Assembly (NCBI RefSeq): GCF_026113935.1
Contig: NZ_JAPEUL010000004.1
Span: 62,001 to 126,000, forward strand
Source: Marinomonas rhodophyticola
Lineage (GTDB): Bacteria; Pseudomonadota; Gammaproteobacteria; Pseudomonadales; Marinomonadaceae
Direction: 5' to 3'
DNA length: 64,000 bases
A program made the position numbers and the translations under genes. Positions 27,526 through 37,418 of the stretch are shown in pieces. The notes beneath the pieces were generated by a model, which saw only the letters and a program-made list of their open reading frames with translations, searched no databases and was not told the origin of the DNA. Positions within the stretch are counted from its first letter, which is position 1; the number at the start of each line of letters is the position of its first letter.

Positions 27526-27837
27526 ATGTTTCGTCTCATTAAAGTACAAGGCGAAAGCATGTCGCCAAGCTTGCATAATGGGGATTTTGTTTTTACGAGT
27601 CGTTGGTACCGTAAGTTAAAAATGGGTCATCTTGTCGTCGTTGATCATGCTTTATATGGTCTTATGGTAAAAAAAGTGCTGCATATTGCGCCAGATGGTC
27701 AGCTTTGGTTAGGGGGCGAAAGTAATAAAAGCCTACAATCAGAGCGTATTGGCTGGGTATCACCACGGCGTGTGGTTGGGAAAGTGATCGGTCGAATTCG
27801 TGCCAATCCAGTGTACAAAAAACAAGACACTTTATAA
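27526..27837 (+). CDS. sodX: S26-family peptidase, Ni-SOD maturation protease type
   Basis: A 103-aa minimal signal-peptidase-like protein. The catalytic Ser is in VQGESMSPSLHNGD and the catalytic Lys in GLMVKKVLHI; GGESNKSLQSERIGWV supplies box E. There is no N-terminal membrane anchor, a feature of SodX/CbiS-type proteases that trim pro-Ni-SOD so its histidine can ligate nickel. A very strong AAAGGAGGG precedes the ATG. It directly follows the sodN leader remnant, so its substrate seems to have been lost here. Confidence 0.8.
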   Translation: MFRLIKVQGESMSPSLHNGDFVFTSRWYRKLKMGHLVVVDHALYGLMVKKVLHIAPDGQLWLGGESNKSLQSERIGWVSPRRVVGKVIGRIRANPVYKKQDTL

Positions 27838-27942
27838 AAAACGGGCGAAAAATGCTTTGGTTGCTGATGTTGGTCTGATTAAGGTTTTTCTCTAAAATCC
27901 ATGCTCGTTATTTTTACTTTATTATCGGGTTAGAGAGAATTC

Positions 27943-28564
27943 ATGTCAGCAGTCGAACTTCCTAAGGTACAAAAACACACACGTCTTGAAGATGCCCAAG
28001 CAGTGCTTCTTGGTACCTTGATTATCGCCTTGGGCGTTAACCTTTACACCCATACAGGTTTGTTAACGGGGGTACTCGGCAGGATTGGCTTTTTTGATGA
28101 AGTATTCAACACCTTTAACTTTTGGCCAAGCATTTTTCTTAATTAATCTTCCTTTCTATATTTTGGCGATTATGCATTTTGGTTGGGAATTCACCATCAA
28201 AACCTTTTTATCGGTATTTTCTCTGTCTGTTTTTGCGGATATTACACCTATGCTGGTGAGCTTTGATCAGGTGAACCCTTTTTATGCCAGCGTAGCTGGT
28301 GGGTTTTTGATGGGCGTCGGTTTTTTAATGCTGTTTCGTCATAATGCCAGTTTGGGTGGGCTGAATATCTTGGCGCGTTATCTGGCTGAAAAATATGGTA
28401 TTTCCATGGGGAAATTCCAAATGGCCGTTGATTGTACTATTGTGCTGTTGTCTGTGTTCGTGGTGGACTTCACTTTGATTATTATTTCGGTTATTGGCGC
28501 GGTGGCATTAAATATGATTATTGCGGTCAATCATAAGCCAGGGCGCTATATGGGAAATGTTTAA
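27943..28564 (+). pseudogene. YitT-family membrane protein, frameshift at about 28070
   Basis: The N-terminal 45 residues (EDAQAVLLGTLIIALGVNLY and THTGLLTG) continue after a frame change at the G5 run 28068-28072 as LAFLMKYSTPLTFGQAFFLI and NLPFYIL. Further spans and FRHNASLGGLNILARYL, a typical YitT sequence, follow. Joined length is about 207 aa with six spans, as expected for YitT proteins without the DUF2179 tail. Function is unknown (putative transporter). The frame break is most likely an indel error. A strong terminator follows. Confidence 0.8.
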
Positions 28565-28585
28565 AAAGCACGTTATGAATCTAGG

Positions 28586-28609
28586 AAGGCGGCGTAAGTC
28601 GCCTTTTTT
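28586..28609 (+). terminator. Terminator after the YitT-family gene
   Basis: AAGGCG / CGCCTT stem with an 8-base loop, followed by six T. Confidence 0.8.
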
Positions 28610-28700
28610 ATGGCTTTAGTTTGCCTAATTCGTGTTGACGTTTCCTAACGGAGCCTCGCTAAGGTATTATTGTATCTATCTAAAAGACGAGGAAAAGAGT

Positions 28701-29231
28701 TTGGAATTACTCAAAGTAGACAACCTTAACCCTTACCTAGATGATCTTATCGAATTACTTTGTGATGCGGTTGATTCCGGTGCGCCAATTGGTTTTTTGC
28801 CACCTATGAGCGAGTCTGAAGCCAAAGCCTATTGGTTAAGCGTTAACGATGATTTGCAAGCTAATGCTCGTCAAGTCTTATTGATTCGTGAAGACAATAA
28901 AGTAGTTGGTAGTGTGCAAATTGCCATGTCGCCTAAAGCCAATGCATTGCATCGCTGTGATGTGGAAAAACTCATGGTGCATACGCAAGCGCGAGAGCAT
29001 GGACTCGGTAGTATGTTGATGCAGGGGGTTGAACGTGTTGCCGCCTCTTTGCAGCGTCAGCTACTGATATTGGAAGTGAGAAGCGACGATATAGCTCACG
29101 ACATGTACGTTAATATGGGCTATATTCCGTTTGGTGAAGTGCCTGGGTACACGCGCAGTGCGAATGGTATGCTGCATAACGCGACCTTCTTCTATAAAGA
29201 AATTGAAACCACTCACGAAGTATTTTCTTAA
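28701..29231 (+). CDS. GNAT N-acetyltransferase
   Basis: A GNAT of about 176 aa. Acetyl-CoA-binding motif A is seen in VEKLMVHTQAREHGLGSMLM, and motif B region in LEVRSDDIAHDMYVNMGYIP, the usual Y-x-x-x-G-Y/F. The TTG at 28701 is preferred (GAGGA upstream); the longer reading from 28632 crosses probable promoter sequence. The acceptor is unknown; many proteins of this shape acetylate small amines or antibiotics. It precedes rsuA in the same direction. Confidence 0.75.
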   Translation: MELLKVDNLNPYLDDLIELLCDAVDSGAPIGFLPPMSESEAKAYWLSVNDDLQANARQVLLIREDNKVVGSVQIAMSPKANALHRCDVEKLMVHTQAREHGLGSMLMQGVERVAASLQRQLLILEVRSDDIAHDMYVNMGYIPFGEVPGYTRSANGMLHNATFFYKEIETTHEVFS

Positions 29232-29257
29232 TTTAAACAAAGCCATAGGCGATTCCC

Positions 29258-29947
29258 TTGAGACTTGATTTTTATTTATCCCACGTGACCGATTTGGCAC
29301 GTAAAGCAGCCAAAATTGCGGCATCAAAAGGCCGTGTTACGGTGAATGGTATTGTGGTTAAAAAAGCTAATTATACTGTGCAAGAAGGGGATCAAATTTG
29401 CCTTGATGATGAGCTGTTAGCATGGCCGTCTGAGGGGTACTATTTATTGCATAAACCTGCGGGTTATGTTTGTGCTACCCAAGATTCAGACCATCCAACC
29501 GTGTTGGATCTTTTGCCTTCTCATCTAGGACAAGAGTTAAAAATTGTTGGCCGTCTTGATAAAGACACCACGGGGCTTTTGCTACTGACAACAGACGGTC
29601 AATGGCTACATCGAATTACCTCTCCACGTAATGCTTGTAACAAGCGCTATCGTATGATGTTAGCGGACCCGATCAGTGATGCCGATCTTAAACGACTGGA
29701 AGACGGTGTGATGCTTAATGGTGAATCGCAGCCAACATTGCCAGCAGTCGCTGAACGTATTAGCGATTGCGATATTTACTTGACGATTCAAGAAGGTAAA
29801 TATCATCAAGTAAAACGTATGTTGGCAGCCGTCGGTAATAAAGTTGAAGAGCTTCACCGCGATCAAATAGGACCGTTATCACTGGATGCTGATATGCAAG
29901 CAGGTGAGTTCCGTGCCTTAACAGAAGATGAAGTGCTTTACTTTTAA
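29258..29947 (+). CDS. rsuA: 16S rRNA pseudouridine-516 synthase
   Basis: A 229-aa RsuA-family enzyme. It has an N-terminal S4 RNA-binding domain (MRLDFYLSHVTDLARKAAKI) and a catalytic domain with the conserved Asp in VGRLDKDTTGLLLLTTDG, plus the family C-terminal motif EGKYHQVKRMLAAVGNKV. It isomerises U516 in helix 18 of 16S rRNA. TTG start at 29258. Residue pattern and length place it with RsuA rather than RluB/E/F. Confidence 0.9.
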   Translation: MRLDFYLSHVTDLARKAAKIAASKGRVTVNGIVVKKANYTVQEGDQICLDDELLAWPSEGYYLLHKPAGYVCATQDSDHPTVLDLLPSHLGQELKIVGRLDKDTTGLLLLTTDGQWLHRITSPRNACNKRYRMMLADPISDADLKRLEDGVMLNGESQPTLPAVAERISDCDIYLTIQEGKYHQVKRMLAAVGNKVEELHRDQIGPLSLDADMQAGEFRALTEDEVLYF

Positions 29948-29973
29948 ACAACGTTTTAATTAAGAGATTGAAT

Positions 29974-30341
29974 AATGAAAGAATTATCGATGGATGAACG
30001 TGTTCAATTATTGGTCGCGCCTGATAGCGAACGATTAGCGTATTTTGTTGAGCAAGCGAAAGCCACGGGGGGTATGGAGTTTAAGTATCGAAGAAGATTT
30101 CGTCATGGGGGAAACCGATGAGGGAAACTTTGTTATGGTATGGCCAGATGAAGCATTTGCAGCACAATGGGCGACCGAAGATTGGGAAGAGTGTGATCCT
30201 GTATCAATAACACTAGATGAGTTTAAAGATATTTGGTTGCCAAAGTTGATGGCAGCTAAGGTCACTATTGCGGTTTTTCCAAATATTGAAGATGAAGGCA
30301 AGCTATCAACAGCACAAGAGTTAACGGATTTACTGGCTTAA
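29974..30341 (+). pseudogene. DUF2750 family protein, frameshift in a G6 run
   Basis: ATG 29974 opens MKELSMDERVQLLVAPDSER then LAYFVEQAKATG. At G6 (30067-30072) the frame changes to VWSLSIEEDFVMGETDEGNF, VMVWPDEAFAAQWATEDWEE and a DEFKDIWLPKL C-terminus, a clear DUF2750 protein of about 122 aa. DUF2750 proteins are small cytoplasmic proteins of unknown function, related in sequence style to SMI1/KNR4 immunity-like folds. One base too many in the G run explains the break. Confidence 0.75.
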
Positions 30342-30349
30342 TATAGAAA

Positions 30350-30440
30350 TAACCCCTTCCTAACCCTCCCTTCAAAGACATAAGGATAAGGGAATGAGAC
30401 AAAACTATCCCTGCTAAAGGGGAGGTTGGGAGGGGGCGTC
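30350..30440. repeat. Palindromic C/G-rich repeat element
   Basis: CCCCTTCCTAACCCTCCCTT (about 30352) is the near-inverse of AAGGGGAGGTTGGGAGGGGG (about 30416-30436), with about 45 bases between. It has the form of a small REP/MITE-like palindrome and relates loosely to the CCTTCCCCTT blocks at 12.77 and 13.14 kb. Confidence 0.55.
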
Positions 30441-30488
30441 TTGCTTTAGTACTGTTCACAAAAATACAAATAAGGACTTAACTCCCCC

Positions 30489-31118
30489 ATGAGCAAACGT
30501 CAAAATCATCGTGAAGAAGTCTTTGTTAAAATACTCGATGCCGCGGAAGTCGAGTTTGGTTTGAAGGGCTACAATGGTGCAAGTCTTCAGCATATCGCTG
30601 AACGTGCTGGGTTGCCTAAACCTAACATCATTTATTACTTTCAGTCCAAAGCCAATCTGTACAAACAGGTACTTGATCAGACATTAATGGGCTGGAATGA
30701 TTTGTTTGATAAGGCGACGCTAGAGGACGATCCAGCTGTGGTGTTAGACAGCTTTATTCGTGTAAAACTTAAGCAAAGCTTTGAGAAAGGTGGCGCCTCA
30801 AGGTTATTTGCCATGGAGGTGATTAGTGGCGCATTACATATTGGTGATTATTTAAAAGAAGAGCTTAGGCCTTGGTTTTCGTCTCGAGTTGAATTGCTTC
30901 AAGCTTGGATGGATGCGGGTAAAATGCGTCAATGTGATCCAGCTAGTGTGATTTATATGATATGGGCAACAACTCAACATTACGCTGACTTTGAAGCCCA
31001 AGTGCTGGCCTTAAGCGGTATTGAGTCGCTTGGAGACGAAGATCTACAGCGTATTGGTGATACGGTGAGTAGTATTATTCTCGCTGGTTGTGGTTTAACT
31101 CTGCCTGCTAAAGATTAA
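30489..31118 (+). CDS. TetR-family regulator (RutR/YcdC-like)
   Basis: A 209-aa TetR protein. The N-terminal HTH is classic: ILDAAEVEFGLKGYNGASLQ, HIAERAGLPKPNIIYYFQSK. The C-terminal half resembles the RutR/YcdC ligand domain. RutR controls pyrimidine and nitrogen metabolism genes in E. coli, but the ligand here is not known. The stop codon overlaps by 4 bases the 3' end of the convergent sensor kinase gene. Confidence 0.85.
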   Translation: MSKRQNHREEVFVKILDAAEVEFGLKGYNGASLQHIAERAGLPKPNIIYYFQSKANLYKQVLDQTLMGWNDLFDKATLEDDPAVVLDSFIRVKLKQSFEKGGASRLFAMEVISGALHIGDYLKEELRPWFSSRVELLQAWMDAGKMRQCDPASVIYMIWATTQHYADFEAQVLALSGIESLGDEDLQRIGDTVSSIILAGCGLTLPAKD

Positions 31119-34100
31119 CGTTTGTTATTTGTACTCTCTCTTAGTTGATGAATATGTTGAACCAAAGCCCGTAATTTTGCGGGTTTTGCAGGTTTGGCCA
31201 TATAAGTGATTTGTTGCTGCTTACATAGCTCGACCAGTTCTGGGTCGCGCAAGGCTGTAATCAAGACGGCAGGGATGGTTTTTCCAGCTCGTGTGCGCAG
31301 CTCTTTGATCAAAGATAAACCGTCCTTGTTATCATCAAGGTGGTAGTCAACCAAGAGTAATTCTGCTTCGCCCTCGGCTTCTAGCGCATCGTGATAGCGG
31401 TTAAAGGTACGACAATCGCATTGCCAATGGGTGAGTAGTGTATGCATGGCGATAAGGTTGTTTTTCTCATCATCGATGCACCAGACATAACAATGCGCTA
31501 GCTTTTCATGGGACGTTTTTGTGACTTGCGGGGCTTGTATATGTGTAACATGGTTACTTTGAGCTAAGGGTATACCAATACTGAAGCAGCTTCCTTTGCC
31601 GGGAACAGAGTGTATTTCCGTGGCTAATCCGAGTTGTTTTTGCATACGGCGAACCAAGCCTAACCCTAACCCCATGCCCGGCTCTTGGGTGTTTTCCCAA
31701 CGGTAAAAGTCGTCAAAGATTTTCTTTTGCTCGCTTGCAGGAATGCCAACACCTGTGTCCCATACCTGTAAATAAACGACACCTGAACGTGGTCTAACAC
31801 TTAATAATACTCGTCCTTTTTGTGTATATTTTACGGCGTTTGAGACAAAATTTTGTATGATTCTACGCAGGTAAATAGGGTCTGTGTGCACTCTAAAAGG
31901 TCGTAAATGGGTCGTTAATCTGATGTTTTTACTCTCAGCGATGACACCAAATTCCGCTACGATCGGGGCTAGAATATCGAGTAAGTTACAGTCGACTAAT
32001 TTAGGTTGAATCGCCCCTTGATCTAGACGTGCAATTTCAAGCAATGTTGAGATAAGAGCTTCGGTGGATTCTAATGAATCGGACAGTTTCCCGATGACTT
32101 GATTGGTATCATGGGGGAGTTCGGTTGATTGCAAAATGCCCATATAAAGTTTGGCAGCGTTAAGTGGCTGTAAAATATCATGGCTGGCTAAGGCAAGAAA
32201 TTCAGTCTTAGAAGCATTGGCTTGTTCTGCTTCTGCTTTGGCACTAATAAGTGCTTTTTCTGCTTGATTACGACGTTCGATCTCCTGCATCAGTTCATTG
32301 TTTACACCTTGCACTTCTACGGTACGAGCTTCAACCCGCTTTTCTAGATCTATGTTGGCTTCTTTTAGCGCTTGTTGACTTTCAATGTGCTCCGTCACAT
32401 CAGTGAAACTGGTAACGAAACCGCCATCAGGTAGCGGGTTGCCGACCATTTCGATGACGCGACCACTTGCTCTGCGGCGCAGAAAACGGTGAGTTGTGCC
32501 TTTCCTTAGGTGTTCTAAACGCTTATTAACCAGTTCTTCGATATCACCGACACCGCATTCACCGCGTTCTGCATTGAAGCGAATTAGGTCTTCAACGGGT
32601 AAACCGACTTTTAGCATGCCTTCTGGATAAGGGTAGAGAGAAAGATACGTTTTGTTCCACGCAACGATTCTTAGTTCTTTATCAACCACGCTAATGCCTT
32701 GATCTAGATTGTCCATGGAAACGAACAATAGATTCTGGCTAAATTGGATAGCCTGGGTGGTCTCATCCAAGTAGGTGACCATTTCTTCTACCTTGATTTG
32801 TTTATCGATCAAGATGGAATTGATAATGGTGCGGGCCGATGAGCCTCCCAAGACGCCACCTAATATACGTTCACAATAATCAACAAATAAACGATTTGGT
32901 GCCGCGTTAGAGGGTATACCCTGACTATAATCTTGCTCAAAACTTGATAGGACTTGCTGGCTTTTTTGTTTGCCCAAAAAGGTTTCCAGTAGCACGAAGA
33001 AATCGCCATTGGTGGCTTTGCTTTTGGGCTTGAAAAAGCCTTTTTCCAGTTCGGTAGTTGGGCTGACAAAAGCCGTTGCTTGAATTCGATCAATTAAACG
33101 TTCAGTAGCCAGTAACGAGTTCCACGACGTAACCAAAAATATTTGCCAATAGACTAATAAAAGCCCCATAACTGATTAATTCAGAACGAGATTGAGCGCT
33201 ATACAACGCCCAGTCCATGTTGCCTGCCAATGGCAACATCATTAAAAGCATCCATGCCAAGAAGCCCAGTGTTAAACCTGCATACACACCATGTGCGTGA
33301 GCGCGCTTCCAATATAAGCCACCTAATACTGCAGGCATTAGTTGTAAGACCAATGAGAAGGCCAAGATACCCGTGCCTGCCAAAGATTCATTGTTGGCCA
33401 TTTTTTGGTAATACAGAAAGGAGAGAACAAGAATTCCTACCATGGCAAAGCGGCGAATCATTAATATGCGTCGTCGATAAAGGGGCAAAGCTTGTTGCTG
33501 GGCACTGGCGCGAGCCAGCATCAGTGGCAAGATAACATCGTTACTGATCATGATGCTAAGGGCAAACGTGGCAATGATGATCATTGCTGTGGTAGCTGAC
33601 ATACCGCCAAGAAAGATCAACATTTGCAGAGGGAGGTTGTCTGAGACTAAAGCGAACTGAATAACGTAAGTATCTGGATTAATGTCAGCAGAAAACAAGC
33701 TCTGCCCTGCAATAGCTATGGGCGGGATGATGACGGCAAAAATTAACAAATACAGAGGGAATAACCAGCGTGCTGTGTTGGACTGTTGGTTATTTTGATG
33801 GTCGACAACTGTAACGTGAAATTGTCGTGGTAGACAAATGACCGCAGCTGCTGACATGAAGGTTTGCATCAAGAAGGGGAAGGACAAAAATTGTTCGGAT
33901 CCCCAGACTGAAAAATCGACATTTTTGCCTAATTCATCGATATTCAATTCTTGCGTCATCATGATGGCCACCAAACCGACAGCAACAATGGCGATGATTT
34001 TAAACAAAGACTCCGCGCCGATTGCCAACATCATGCCCGAACGATATTCCGTAACTTCTACCTTTCGAGTGCCAAATAACATGGCAAATATGCCCATTAA

Positions 34101-34593
34101 AATAGTGGCAATCAGTACCACGACACTAGTCGATGATTCGTCTTGATTAACAAAAAGTGCAAAGTTGGAGCCAATGGCCTTTAATTGCAAGGCAATATAA
34201 GGGATGACTGCCAGCATACTAATGAGTATCACCAATGGCGCAGTCATTGGACGTTTGCCATAGCGAGAAGAAATAAAGTCGGCAATGGAGGTGATGTTCT
34301 GTTTGCGGCTAACGGTAATCATTTTGCGTAATAAGGGGAAAGCAAACAAGTACAAAAGAATAGGAGTCCAACAGAATGGGCAAATAGCTCCAACCAGAGC
34401 GCGACGCTTCGCCAATGGCACCGTAAAATGTCCAAGCGGTACAATAGATCGCCAAAGACAAGCTGTAGACTAGAGGATGCCGCGTCAGTTTTTTCGCTGT
34501 CGGGCTTTCTTTATCGCCCCAGATGGCAATCCAGAACAGGCCCAGAACATAAAGGATGGCTAACAGAATCCAGAAAACCGTCATTGCATACAT
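31115..34593 (-). pseudogene. Symporter-type hybrid sensor histidine kinase, two frame breaks
   Basis: One protein of about 1155 aa in three frames. N-terminus (34593-34370): sodium:solute symporter start (LVYSLSLAIYCTAWTFYGAI). Middle (34370-33120): the remaining SSS spans (TSIADFISSRYGK; FGTRKVEVTEYRSGM). C-terminal third (33120-31115): PAS domain, coiled coil, HisKA with SHDILQPLNAAKLY, HATPase (NFVSNAVKYT; DTGVGIP; GMGLGLGLV) and a receiver domain with phospho-acceptor Asp in LLVDYHLDD and Lys in MAKPAKP. This is the CbrA-like class, where a transporter module may sense its substrate. Breaks near 34365 and 33120 look like single-base indels. Confidence 0.85.
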
Positions 34594-34801
34594 TACCTGA
34601 ATTTAGACTGGTGCGTCAGTGTTGTTTGCGTTAAATGTAACACAGTCGATTCAATAATCCTCTACGACTTAGGTCGTGTAGCTTAGGTTGCGATTGTTTC
34701 TTACTTGGTAATACTGCCTTTTGAATAAGAGGCTAAGGTCACGTGATAAGTAATGTTACACTGCTTGATACTGATTTTGGAAAAACAAGGTAGGAGGCAT
34801 T

Positions 34802-35164
34802 ATGGGCCATTTTCCGTTGCACAATGACATCAAAGCCTTTCATGCGCATCTTTATTATATTGATGAGGAGGGGATGAAAATGGCTAAGAATTTGGCGGAG
34901 CAAGCCGCTGAATTATTCGATATTCGCGTAGGACGTTTCCATCAACAGCCCGTAGGACCTCATCCGGTTTGGAGCTGTCAGTTATCTTTTGCTGCAGAAA
35001 CGTTTGGTCAAATAATTCCCTGGTTGATGTTAAACCGGCAATCGTTAGATGTGTTTGTGCATCCGTTAACAGGCAACGAATACGTGGATCACACACAAGG
35101 GGTTAGCTGGTTAGGTAAATCTTATGAACTTGATGTCTCTCAGTTCATGCCGCCGAGTGAATAA
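34802..35164 (+). CDS. DOPA 4,5-dioxygenase family protein
   Basis: A 120-aa protein: FHAHLYYIDEEG, VGRFHQQPVGPHPVWSCQLS and PWLMLNRQSLDVFVHPLTGN, with the metal-binding His residues typical of the short DOPA 4,5-dioxygenase-like family (distinct from LigB-type extradiol enzymes). Plant and fungal members open the DOPA ring; bacterial members have no settled substrate. A strong AGGTAGGAGG precedes the ATG. Monocistronic, divergent from the sensor kinase. Confidence 0.82.
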   Translation: MGHFPLHNDIKAFHAHLYYIDEEGMKMAKNLAEQAAELFDIRVGRFHQQPVGPHPVWSCQLSFAAETFGQIIPWLMLNRQSLDVFVHPLTGNEYVDHTQGVSWLGKSYELDVSQFMPPSE

Positions 35165-35205
35165 GTTTTGTGCAAACTGATGAATAAATGGCGTAGTAAG
35201 AAGTA

Positions 35206-35634
35206 ATGGATATTCGATTAGCTATATTGAAAGACGCCAAGACCATTGCTGAAGTTGCTTCAGCATTAGGTTATCAAAACACGGTATCAGAAGAGCTTGC
35301 CATAAAACGCCTTGAGCGATTGCTTGCCTCTAGTAATGACAAAGTTTGGGTTGCTGAACTTAATGGTCAACTTATCGGCTGGCTGCATGCTCAGCATGCT
35401 TTTCGAGCGGCTTCAGCAGACTTTATTGAAATCCTTGGTTTGTCTGTATCGGATCAAGCCAGATTAAAAGGTGCGGGGCGAGCTTTGGTCGAACAAGCGA
35501 AAGCGTGGGCTTTAAGTGAAAAGATAACATTACGAGTGCGTACTAATGATATTCGTGATGGTGCAAAAAAGTTTTATACTGCACTAGGGTTTTCCATCAC
35601 AAAAACGCAATCTGTCTTTCAAATTGACAATTAA
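35206..35634 (+). CDS. GNAT N-acetyltransferase
   Basis: A 142-aa GNAT protein: N-terminal MDIRLAILKDAKTIAEVASA, a central VWVAELNGQLIGWLHA beta strand, and LGLSVSDQARLKGAGRALVE as the acetyl-CoA loop (R-x-x-G-x-G/A). The ending RDGAKKFYTALGFSI is the usual Y-x-x-x-G-F motif B. The acceptor cannot be predicted. It lies 41 bases after the DOPA-dioxygenase-like gene and may be cotranscribed. Confidence 0.8.
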   Translation: MDIRLAILKDAKTIAEVASALGYQNTVSEELAIKRLERLLASSNDKVWVAELNGQLIGWLHAQHAFRAASADFIEILGLSVSDQARLKGAGRALVEQAKAWALSEKITLRVRTNDIRDGAKKFYTALGFSITKTQSVFQIDN

Positions 35635-35894
35635 ACCTTACCTAAGGTCAGAACAACTTGGTTTTTTTGATTTTTTTAAAATATTTGTGCAAGATCCCTT
35701 TAAAAATCGTCGAACGTACCAAACTTTTAGGTTTGTACGGTAGTTATTGAGCTTATGGGACGTTATCATAATGCCACAAACTATTGTTTGGGTTCGTGTT
35801 GTGGCGGTGTAACGCTTATTGTTGAAAGTTAAGATTTGCTTGTATCAAGCGCTCGTTCCCTTGTTATTCATTATTTATTCATTAGGAGAATACA

Positions 35895-36377
35895 ATGCAA
35901 ATTACAGAAAACACCGTTGTTAGCATGCACTACACCTTGACTGACGAACAAGGGCAACAACTTGACTCTTCTGTTGGACAAGAGCCTTTAGTATTTTTAA
36001 GTGGCGCGCAAAACATCATTGATGGATTGGACAAAGCCCTACAAGGCAAAGCCGCTGGTGACAAGCTTTCTGTATCTGTTGCCCCTGAAGATGGGTACGG
36101 CGCGGTTCATCAAGAGTTGATCCAAAAAGTGCCCACTGAAAACTTCCAAGGCGTTGACGAAATCCAAGTTGGCATGCAGTTCATGGCGCAAACACCTGGT
36201 GGTCAACAGCCCGTGACTGTTATTGCTGTAGAAGACGACGGTATCATGCTCGATGGTAACCACCCATTAGCTGGCAAAACATTGAACTTTGATGTTGAAA
36301 TCATTGAGGTGCGCGCAGCATTGGCAGAAGAACTAGAGCACGGTCATGTTCACGGTGCTGGTGGTCATCACCACTAA
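35895..36377 (+). CDS. slyD: SlyD-like FKBP-type peptidyl-prolyl isomerase
   Basis: A 160-aa FKBP/SlyD protein. The FKBP half-domains (NTVVSMHYTLTDEQGQQLDS; GLDKALQGKAAGDKLSV; PEDGYGAV) surround an IF chaperone insert, and the C-terminus has a short His tail (HGHVHGAGGHHH) that can bind nickel. SlyD folds proteins and delivers Ni2+ to metalloenzyme maturation; the tail here is shorter than in E. coli. A good AGGAGA precedes the ATG and a strong terminator follows. Confidence 0.9.
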   Translation: MQITENTVVSMHYTLTDEQGQQLDSSVGQEPLVFLSGAQNIIDGLDKALQGKAAGDKLSVSVAPEDGYGAVHQELIQKVPTENFQGVDEIQVGMQFMAQTPGGQQPVTVIAVEDDGIMLDGNHPLAGKTLNFDVEIIEVRAALAEELEHGHVHGAGGHHH

Positions 36378-36413
36378 TCCTATTTCTTAGTAAATAGCCG
36401 AATGTAAAGTAAG

Positions 36414-36456
36414 CGGCTTCTGACTTGTTTTAATGACAAGCAGAAGCCGTTTTTTT
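36414..36456 (+). terminator. Strong terminator after slyD
   Basis: CGGCTTCTG pairs with CAGAAGCCG, with a further inner CTTGT/ACAAG stem, and is followed by seven T. Confidence 0.9.
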
Positions 36457-36554
36457 ATGCCTCAGAAACCAAAGTAATCCACTTGATCGATCCGCTCGTA
36501 CAGAATAAATATATAATCCATTTATAATGCATAGCTTAAGGGATAGGATCACAC

Positions 36555-37397
36555 ATGAAGAAGGCTAGGTTACCTCTAGTGATAGTGCTTAGTTTTCTTT
36601 TGAGCGCCTGTTCGTCATCATTTGTCTATAACAACATTGATTGGTTACTCTATTGGTATCTAGGCGACTATGTCGATTTATCGCTAGATCAGAAGGCGGT
36701 GTTGGATGAACGTGTTGTCGCATGGCAAAGCTGGCATCGCTCTACGGAGCTTGAAAAGTATCAAGCTCAACTCAAACGGTTGAGAGTGAAATTCGCATCT
36801 GGCGCTCTCTCTGAGGAGCAATGGTTGAGCGAGTTCGAGGAAGCGCAGCAACATCTTCATCGTTTTCGTAGTAAAATTGCGCCAGAGCTGGCTGGTATTG
36901 CTCAACAATTGTCTGTCGCTCAGGTGGAAGGGGCGTTATCTGCATGGAGTAAAAAAAGACACGAGCGTCAGTCTGAGTTCGAAAAACGAACAGAAGCAGA
37001 GCGGTTAATTCGCCAAGAAGAGCGTTTGACGGAATTTGTTGAAGATAATGTGGGTGAGTTAACCAAACTACAGAGCAGTATTATTAACACCTACGCACCG
37101 AGATTTCTATCAACGAACAATGAGCGAACGGCATATCACACCTCTTTACAAAATGTGATAAGAGATATTTTTGCCAATCGAGATACATTTGAATTTGAAC
37201 AGCAACTTGCTGATCTTATCCGTCATCCAGACCAATACAAAACACCACAATATCAGGCTATTTTAGATCGCAACGCACGCTTGTATGCTCAAATGCTGGC
37301 AGAGCTGAGCAGCACGTTTACTCAAAAACAAAAATTAACGCTCGATGATAAACTAGAAGAGAAGATTAATCTCATTGGGGATTTGATTTCAGATTAG
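36555..37397 (+). CDS. DUF6279 family lipoprotein
   Basis: A 280-aa lipoprotein with a type II signal peptide and lipobox LLSAC (Cys about residue 19), followed by an all-helical, highly charged body. The start of the mature part (YNNIDWLLYWYLGDYVDLSL) is characteristic of the DUF6279 envelope lipoproteins. The rest is predicted coiled-coil (EAERLIRQEERLTEFVEDN). Function unknown; probably outer- or inner-membrane anchored. It is followed 22 bases later by the UDG-family gene. Confidence 0.82.
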   Translation: MKKARLPLVIVLSFLLSACSSSFVYNNIDWLLYWYLGDYVDLSLDQKAVLDERVVAWQSWHRSTELEKYQAQLKRLRVKFASGALSEEQWLSEFEEAQQHLHRFRSKIAPELAGIAQQLSVAQVEGALSAWSKKRHERQSEFEKRTEAERLIRQEERLTEFVEDNVGELTKLQSSIINTYAPRFLSTNNERTAYHTSLQNVIRDIFANRDTFEFEQQLADLIRHPDQYKTPQYQAILDRNARLYAQMLAELSSTFTQKQKLTLDDKLEEKINLIGDLISD

Positions 37398-37418
37398 GGG
37401 TATCAGGGACAACGCACA

